A stretch of DNA of 64,000 bases from contig JAMPIV010012266.1 in NCBI GenBank assembly GCA_024509875.1, forward strand, positions 186,001 through 250,000. Direction: 5' to 3'. The DNA comes from Oreohelix idahoensis. Its lineage: Eukaryota > Mollusca > Gastropoda > Stylommatophora > Oreohelicidae. The notes under the pieces are model-generated. The model was not told the origin of the DNA and ran no database searches. It was given only the letters and a program-made list of their open reading frames with translations. A program made the position numbers and the translations under genes. Shown piece after piece: positions 56,336 to 64,000 of this stretch (positions are counted from its first letter, which is position 1; each line of letters starts with the position of its first letter).

Positions 56336-58567
56336 TAAAAAAAAATAATGTTATCCCAAGGACAGACATGTCACAGATATATCATGAAGATACTATGAAA
56401 AAAAAAAAAAAAAAAAGAATATCTAGATTAGAAATGCAGCAAACTTGGTCAAGGACACCATGAAATAGACCCCCGCCCCACACTTAAGATAACTGACGGA
56501 TGAGATTTTTGAATTATAAGTACCATAAGTCACCCATCTGGCTGTAGTCAGCGGATGTTACAGGCACCACATAACTCTGACTAACCCTCGACCAGCGAAG
56601 GCAGAGTTGGTGTCGAAATTTTGCACATATGTAAAAAGACATGTTTTTGTTCATGTTTTAGTAAAGTCTAGACATTTATGTTAATAGTTCTATAAATGAT
56701 TAGTTGATATATTGATGATAAATATTCGCAAATATAGTACATGGACAATTAATAAGGATATATTTCCAGTACAGAATAAGAGGAATAGGAAGGATCCACA
56801 TTTTAAATATTGGAGCACCATGAGCGAGGAATTGGACTTATAAAGAAAATGGAAATGGTACACTGTATGCAAGGATAACCAGAAATAATATGGATAAAAT
56901 AAATCAGAGTGCCAGGAACTTTGTCTTACGAGAATATTGTAGATTCCTCACGATCAATTGATTTTTTTCTTCCTTTCTATGTCACATTTTTTTTTTGAGT
57001 GATGACCCCAAAATTTTTTTTTCATCTCATATTGTCAAAAGTTCTTACATCTCAGTTGATAGTTCCATAAATAATTGTTTGATGTGTTTTGCATAAAGGT
57101 ATTGCTAGATAAGGTACATAGGGAGTTACTAAGGATGAATTCTCAAGATAACAGGAGGACTAGAATAGATACAATGATATTGTATACAAGGATGCCTCGA
57201 GAGTGACAACATGGATACATATTGTCAAGAGTATAAGCAGTTGTCTTAAAAGAGAAAATAAAGTAATACGGAACCCAATGTAGAAAATTCATGATGATTT
57301 GGAAACTATATTTTTCTTTTCCCTTATATTTCATAATATGATAGTAACACATTCGTCTGTTGGTTGCTGAATAATGTGATGTTTGAAAATTGATGTATGG
57401 GAAGTCAAAGAAGATCTTTGAAGAATAAATATATATATAAAATAATATTTCTAGGGAAGAGTTAAAAAAAAAAAAAAAAAAATACTGTATTGACAGAAGA
57501 GAAGGAATGATTAGAAATAACTGACTAATGGACAGGATCACCACCAGACGTACGGATATTGGAGACAAACATCACATATTTTGAAAAAAAAAAAAAAAAA
57601 AAAAAAAATGTAATATAGAACATTTTCTACAGTGACGGACTTAGAACGAATTTATACACTTACCATTTAGAAAATGTCTATAACAAGGAAACATTCAGAT
57701 AGATAAATAAGGATAAGCCATGAGGTTTCAATGCTTTTATTGTGAAAAATGATTACTTATAAAAATGATGCTGGTCGTATTATCGTCTGATACATATGCA
57801 TATTATGTTTAGAGATGTTTTCTACATGTAATAATGAGCAAGTGGCTCATTCACTAAAAAAAAAAAAAAAAGAAGAAGAAGATGATGAGTACCCATGAAA
57901 ACATTGGCTATTCTATGAAAGTGGATTGCCATTACCATAGGAATTAGAGATTTTGGACATTTCTTGGAATATTGCAGAGTACTTGGGAAATAGAATAAAT
58001 AAGTATGCCAAAAAAAAAAAGATTTTTTTTAGTACTTGCAGGCTTTTAATATGGAGCAAATAACAGTACAGAAAAGAGATAACACCCCTACCACATCCAA
58101 GAGAATGTAATCAACTATATTTTTGAATGAAATGTAATAGATTATGATAATCCAGCCAAGTTCTCCAAATAAGATAGTTTATTGTTCATTCCCCAGTGTT
58201 GCCACTCGTCACATTTTTTTTAGTGATGACCTTATGAGTGTTTTGCAGATTTTGTTGGGCAGTGTTGCCAATTTGTAAATCTGGTGAAAAATATTATGAT
58301 GTGATGAATAAGTTACACTTTTTGAAGTTGATGTCCACTACTAGTTTTTTTTTTACATAGCAGACGACCTCATATAGACATAGGACCCCAGTATAGGAAT
58401 TAGATTAAATTTTTTGGAAATATTTTTGGACTTAGAAAAATTTTTGAACTTTAAATTTTTCTGAAAATTTTTTTTTGAACTTAGAAATTTTTGGGGATGG
58501 ATTTTTGTTATTGATAGTACTCAAATGTCTCCCTACGGGATACATTTGCGGAGCCCCAGGATCTATA
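56336..58567. other. Non-coding AT-rich interior of element C with poly(A) runs
   Basis: Long A or T runs at about 56398-56415, 57463-57481, 57584-57608 and 57857-57871. A degenerate direct repeat with roughly 375-bp spacing is visible: GTTCTATAAATGATTAGTTG near 56686 and GTTCCATAAATAATTGTTTG near 57061, with similar following sequence. No gene. Confidence 0.45.
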
Positions 58568-59682
58568 TGTGGCCGTGTACATAGTTGTTCCTTTGGAAAC
58601 AGACTATGTTCTTACAAGACAGAGGAAGCACAGACCACCCCATAATTTTATATTTTATGAGAAACAGAAAATAATAAATAGTGTCACATATTTAGGGTAG
58701 AGTCGCTTCTACACGCCATTTCTAATAATTGGGTGATTTCCCCTGACCAATCGGATAGCTCAGATTTACCCCGGGGAAAGTGGAACAACGACGCCATTTG
58801 GCAGTAGAATGAAAGAGCGCAACTCAAGAGGTCGTATCTGGTCCAGCTCTACATATTTCTTAGTTTGAGAAAATCAAACTTCAACATTTCTTATAAAATG
58901 TGTATTTCAGGACATTGAGTGGTTATATATATATATATTTCTTACTGGCGTAAGTAGTGACAATCGTTAAATATGTATTTTGAATAGAGCTCCCAACCCT
59001 AGTCGCAGCAGAACTAGGTTCGAGGATTTGAGTCAATTTGCAAAAAAATAGTCTTACACCTCAAACCATGTAGAGTAGAAAATATTCTTGTGTTGGAAAG
59101 CATTTAACTCAAGGAATGCTTATGACGATAAAGAAATCAAGGACAAATCTGAGGAGATGGGTAAATGTCGTCGAACCTAAAATAAGACTGTAACTTAAAG
59201 GAAGGAACACGGTGGAATGAGAAGGTTCGCCATATTTGACAACTGAGTAGGCCTACGAGACAAAGATGCAAAAAGGGATTTTTGCATCGATGAAAGCATC
59301 TGATGAGATGATAGAACTTTAATATGCTTATTATTGTAAAAATGTTCTGAATTCCAGACTTTGTTGAAATTTTAAGTTTCATGCTGAAAGATATTAAAAG
59401 TTTTGCATGAAATCGAACGCTGTTGAAAAGGTGAATTACTACAGTTTTGAGATCTAGATAAGAAATCTATCCATTTCAATTAAATTCGCTACATCAACAC
59501 CTAAGAGAAGAAAATCGAACCTGGTAACACAAATTTAAGAGAGAAATCTAAATCTCTGGTGATTAGGCCAGTTAAACATCTGCTCTCTGTAAAGTAAACT
59601 GAAAATACTGCATATACCGGCACTGCCACATGAAGGTAATATGGTGCCGTTCCAGTCCTAAGGAACACCTGCCCCGGCTACA
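58568..59682 (+). repeat. 3' LTR of element C
   Basis: 1115 bp, TGTGGCCG...GGCTACA, followed by the CTAC target duplication. It contains the uninterrupted site GGTCGTATCTGGTCCAGCTC, where element B inserted in the 5' LTR. Confidence 0.93.
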
Positions 59683-59686
59683 CTAC

Positions 59687-60365
59687 CTAGAAGACTGAAA
59701 TTTGGCATGCTGATAGATCTTAAGATACGTTGCACTAGGAAAATCGAAAAACTAAAAATTAAATACTGCGACGCCATAATGAAGCCAGAAACGTTGTGCA
59801 ACAAGTGAAATCATTTTATAATAATTTTTCATTTTAAACGGAAATTAGCAGCTTATTATAAAATTAAAGATTGTATGTGATTTATAATTGAATATTTTCT
59901 TTTTTTACAACGCAACTTTAAAAAATTATGCAAATAGTTTTGGAATATAAAAATGTAAAAACAAAATTTAAGATTTTATATCGCAAATATTGATATTGCT
60001 GCATAAATTAAGTAGTTCACTTTAGAAAGCGGATTGTCATTATGCATTAAAATTACAAGTATGCGTTGTATTGTACGAGTATATCTGTACTTGAAGCAAA
60101 AGGTATTAATTTAATAAATATATACAGGGCATGCACACATTTAAAATGCTCCCAATTGCAATGAGGTCGCTGTAAGCATAAGTGTTTACTAGCACGGAAA
60201 ATTTTCCGAAATTGCAGATAATGTCAAGCATACCAGTGAAAAGAGGACTGCAAAGAAGAAGCTGATTCCACTTGAAATGTTACAACTGATGGATGTAGGA
60301 CCGACAACTAAGCAAGACAGATAAGAATGCGACATGCTTAATAATAAAATAATAGGCAAATGTAG
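59687..60365. other. Unassigned AT-rich DNA
   Basis: Nothing recognised. Confidence 0.5.
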
Positions 60366-60641
60366 AACGAACGAACGAACGAACGAACTTTATTTTCAAA
60401 GGGTTAAGAATTGGGCACGCAGGCCCGTCTGACATTCTGCCCTTCCTCTCTCTCTCATCATATATACTATATCCTTTCATCCTCACATTTACTATAAGCA
60501 TAATTAAGGCATTTATCATTATAAAAGTAATATTACATTTGCAATAATCATCATAATTAAAGTACGTTTTTAACATTAAAAAAGAATAATAATAATAATA
60601 ATGAATGTAAAAATAAAATAAATAAAAACAAAAATAAACAT
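60366..60641 (-). pseudogene. LINE 3'-end fragment with (TTCG)n tail
   Basis: On the minus strand it ends AAGGGCAGAATGTCAGACGG...CCAATTCTTAACCC, then TTTGAAAATAAAGTTCG and (TTCG)n at 60366-60386. This is the same 3' end as at 12600-12675 and 60991-61075. Its 5' side is cut off at the (GATA)n block. Confidence 0.85.
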
Positions 60642-60990
<349 letters not shown>

Positions 60991-62400
60991 AAGAACGAAC
61001 GAACTTTATTTTCAAAGGGTTTAGAATTGGGCACGCAGGCCCGTCTAACATTCTGCCCTTCCTTTCTCTCTTCTTCCATAGTTAATCCATTTATTCTCAC
61101 ACGTATCCTAAATGTTACTTAAATAATAAAATAACAAAAAAGTACAATAAAATAAAATCCCAACATTGTAACAGTACAATAACAGTTAAACAGATTTACA
61201 GATGCGTATCATAATTTATACTAAACAGGACAAAATTAACTTTAAAACCTACATATGATGTTATGTAATTATTTAAGAACATAACGAAATTAGGGTGGCA
61301 TATAATCTGCACTCATGATGTATTTGAAAACTGTGATTGAATGATGGACTAAGAGTATTTTTTAAGTATGTCATGAGCAAGAAAAAGCTTAACTTAATTT
61401 ATTTAAGCGTTGACTGCGTCTTCCGCTGTATTTGAAAATAGGCCACAGATACGTTGGAGCATTCTGTGACAAGATTTTGTGAATAAATTTGGCTTTGTTG
61501 AAGAGAAGGCGCTTTCTTAGTGGGGTAATATGTTAAGATATGTATATGCGTCTACACACTGTGTGAGGTTTTGGTCTGAAATTAGGCGCACTGCACGTTT
61601 TTGTAATGAATAGAGTCTTTTAGTGTTGGACATGGTGCAGCCATCCCAAATTGTGGAACAATAGTCTAGATGTGTTTGTATCTGGGATGTATAGAACATT
61701 TTTTTCGTGTCTCCTCATCTAGGAAATGTTTGATTTTAGCTAACTGGTAAACTTTTTGTGCCGTTTGTTTGGTCAGTGCTTGTACATGCGAATTCCAACT
61801 TAAATGTTGGTCAATTATGAGTCCTAGTGTTTTATATTCATTTACATTTTCAATTAAAGAGGTTCCAATGTAGAGCTGAAGTGTTGTTTTCGGCGAGTTT
61901 TGTAATTTTTGTCTAGTTGATATTATCATACATTTTGTTTTAGTGATATTTATTTGCATGCAGTTTTCATTGCTCCACTTAATAAGATTGTCTGTGTCGC
62001 TTTGTAATAATATTTCTAGCGTGTTGCAACTTTTATCACTAGTATAAATGGTACAGTCATCGGCAAATAGGTCGCAGGATGAGTGCTCGATGTGTAGTGG
62101 AAGGTCATTTATGTAAATGGAAAAAAGTAGAGGGCCGAGAATAGAACCCTGAGGAACACCAGTGTCAATAATAGTTGGGTTTGACAAGGAGTTATTGTAC
62201 CACACTACTTGCTGTCTGTCGGACAGGAATGATTTAAGTAATGTCACTAGTTTAAAGTTAACTTTCATTGTTTCTAATTTTCTTATTAAAACAGCGTGAT
62301 CTAACATATCAAATGCTTTCCTAAAGTCTACAAAGATTGCTCCACTTATGTTATCGTTATTTATGTTTAGGTGCAAGTGGTAAAGAAGCATGGCTAAACC
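60991..62400 (-). pseudogene. 5'-truncated LINE with (TTCG)n tail
   Basis: On the minus strand, the frame from about 62395 to 61666 encodes GAIFVDFRKAFDMLDHAVL, DTGVPQGSILGPLLFSIYIN, the catalytic LFADDCTIY near 62070, KCMIIST and ENVNEYKTLGLIIDQHLSWN. A shift near 61680 leads into QIQTHLDYCSTIWDG and LYSLQKRAVRLI (61699-61517), and on to a KRLLFNKAKF-like stretch near 61500. RT style is of the CR1/L2/Rex type. The 3' UTR ends at 60991 with AATAAAGTTCGTTCG. The endonuclease is missing. Non-functional. Confidence 0.88.
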
Positions 62401-63660
62401 AGAAATGCAAAGACTGGAACTGCGGGAGAGAAAAGACACAACACCTGGTCCAGTTAGTGATGAACAATGTGATTCTGTAGACGGTAAAGATACAAACAAC
62501 GGCAAATATATTATAAGAAAATGAATAGAGAGGACCACAGACATAAACATAGATCTACATTTTGAGTTTTATAGACTACATTAATGCATTAGACAAAGTG
62601 AATCACGGGTAAATTATTAAAATGTTATAAACATAAGCATGTATGTTACGGGCTTGAGATTAATAAAGTACATGTGTTGGGAAGAAACAGCAGCTGTAAG
62701 AATCAGCAGCCAAATATGAACTTTTCAGCAGGTAAAAAAAGAGTTACACAGGGATGTGTACTGTCATCAGATGTGTTCAATATGCACAGTGGGAAAAAAA
62801 ATGAAATCCACACAGGACATTCCAGAAATATCAGTGGGTGGACATAATATGAATAACTTGAGGTATGCTGTCATAATGGGACATAGTGAAAATGAGTTGT
62901 AGGAAATGATTGATACAGAAGTGACAGAAAGTTAAAATAAAGTTCTTAGCCTTAATAGCAAAAAAGACAGAAGCTTTAGTCATCACGAAGAAAAATGACT
63001 TCTCGGGGATACTTTTTCAAAGTAAATTGAACAGTTTTAAAAATGGTCAATAGATTGAAATACCTAGGCACACTAATACAATTGGATGGAAGTTGTATCT
63101 CAGAAGTGATGTGTAGGATATACCAAGTAAAAAGCAACATTCTGTTTAAAATTAAAAGCATTTTATGCAACAATTTTTTGTTCAGTGTCAGTAAAAAAGA
63201 GAGCTCTTCAAAGTTATATAGGAACAATCCTGATACATGGAAGTGAGTTATGGACAATTAGTAAACAAGTAGGAAAAGCACTAAATGCAACAGAGATGTG
63301 GTTTTACAGAAGAAGGTTAACATGGACAGCTACAATAGGAATGTCTTGAAAGATGACAATGTTAACATGGACAGCTACAATAGGGATGTCTTGAAAGATG
63401 ACAATGTGCAAAGGAAGTTTATTCCTCAGGTTAGAAAGAAGCAATCTATTTAATTTTGATCATCTTACGAGAAGAAGGAAGCAGGAGTATATCGGGACAA
63501 AAGGAAATATAGAAAGAAAAAGAGATAGGGGATGGAAAAGAAAGAACATTCTGGACAGTTTGAAATCATGGCATGGAATGAAATCAACAACAGATTTGAT
63601 CAATAGTACTGTAGATAGGAAGTTCTGTTATATAAAGGTATGTCAAAGTTTAAATAAATA
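62401..63660 (+). pseudogene. Decayed LINE of the 9.1-kb family
   Basis: Parallels 9120-10090. ACACAGGGATGTGTACTGTC near 62750, NNLRYA near 62855, a RLKYLGTLIQLDGSCISEV frame (63043-63246) and an EMWFYRRR stretch near 63295 are visible. The frame 63398-63661 then gives ILDSLKSWHGMKS. Many stops and shifts. A 45-bp segment (ACATGGACAGCTACAATAGG...) is duplicated at 63319-63408. Confidence 0.8.
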
Positions 63661-63780
63661 GTACTGTAGATAGGAAGTTCTGTTACATAAAGGTATTTCA
63701 CACAGATTTGATCAATAGTACTGTAGATATGAAGTTCTGTTACATAAAGGTATGTCATACCGTTTAAATAAATACAGGAT
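63600..63780. repeat. Three tandem copies of a roughly 55-bp unit at a LINE 3' end
   Basis: AATAGTACTGTAGATAGGAA followed by GTTCTGTTACATAAAGGTAT occurs near 63602, 63657 and 63713, with small differences. Confidence 0.85.
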
Positions 63781-63804
63781 TAATATTTAAACAAGAATTT
63801 CAGC

Positions 63805-64000
63805 TTTGGTTACTTCTTCTTCTTCTTCTTCTTCCGTCCTTAGCCAACGACCGGCAAAGCAGTCAGTGGCCATTACGCCTAGTGGCGTCTTAAGGGCAAC
63901 AGCGAATAGATTTTCTTTGCCGCTGTTCCCATCACGCCTAATGGCGTCTTTAGGGCAACGACAAATCAATCCTTTTGCTGTTGTTTCCGTAATCAAAGTG
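63805..64000 (-). pseudogene. LINE 3'-end fragment running off the window
   Basis: The minus-strand frame 63996-63787 ends ATDCFAGRWLRT followed by a Glu run encoded by (GAA)n. The stretch GACGCCA-TAGGCGT occurs twice (63880 and 63943 region), an internal duplication of about 63 bp. Related to the end of the fragment at 12690-13180. Confidence 0.65.

Larger units (their letters stand above)
40888..59682 (+). mobile_element. LTR element C, pol-less, with a second LTR element nested in its 5' LTR
   Basis: Two nearly identical LTRs of about 1.11 kb start TGTGGCCG and end CGGCTACA. The outer flanks are both CTAC (40884-40887 and 59683-59686), a 4-bp target duplication that ties the two LTRs into one insertion. 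The 5' LTR (40888-41160 plus 50251-51090) is split by element B; the 3' LTR (58568-59682) is whole. Without the nested element it is about 9.7 kb, with a 7.5-kb interior that has no reverse transcriptase, integrase or protease. It must depend on another element for movement. The first 2 kb of the interior are coding-like; a deleted LINE sits at 55255-56335. Confidence 0.85.

Overview
This window looks like an invertebrate animal nuclear genome made almost entirely of transposable elements and the tandem repeats they leave behind. It is AT-rich, has no operons or bacterial signals, and carries metazoan-type LINEs, Ty3/gypsy-type LTR elements, a mariner and a Tc1-like element, plus long microsatellites. 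A mollusc or other lophotrochozoan is my best guess, but this is weak inference. I found no host gene I can name.

Layout. 1-3955: a LINE fragment split by a solo LTR (family A) at 397-2799. 3956-15260: decayed LINE pieces, a 66-bp satellite (8380-9110) and unassigned DNA. 15266-23498: a complete, very young LTR element (A) with near-identical 2-kb LTRs, whose pol lacks protease and the integrase core. 25010-31285: an inverted LINE remnant whose C-terminal coding region has expanded into a 19-bp/56-bp minisatellite, into which a nearly intact 4.1-kb LINE (25437-29553) inserted. 32985-33830: a 21-bp satellite with 104-bp higher-order units. 34346-37018: a mariner with an intact ORF and a decayed Tc1-like element, both sitting in (TA)n. 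37020-40880: mostly unassigned. 40888-59682: an LTR element (C) whose 5' LTR holds a complete LTR element (B, 41161-50245). 60366-64000: LINE 3' ends, a (GATA)n block and more LINE debris.

Elements A and B are both gypsy-like but have integrase upstream of reverse transcriptase, as in the Gmr1-like group of Ty3/gypsy elements. B has an intact 1280-codon pol; A does not and probably moved in trans. Element C has no pol at all. Its internal region encodes a broken protein with what looks like a DEK C-terminal (DEK_C) domain.

The most unusual signal is in family A. The solo LTR contains a 386-bp GT...AG segment (1545-1930) that is absent, to the base, from both LTRs of the full-length copy. It lies downstream of the predicted TATA box and polyadenylation signal, where an intron in U5 could be spliced from genomic RNA and so lost from both daughter LTRs.
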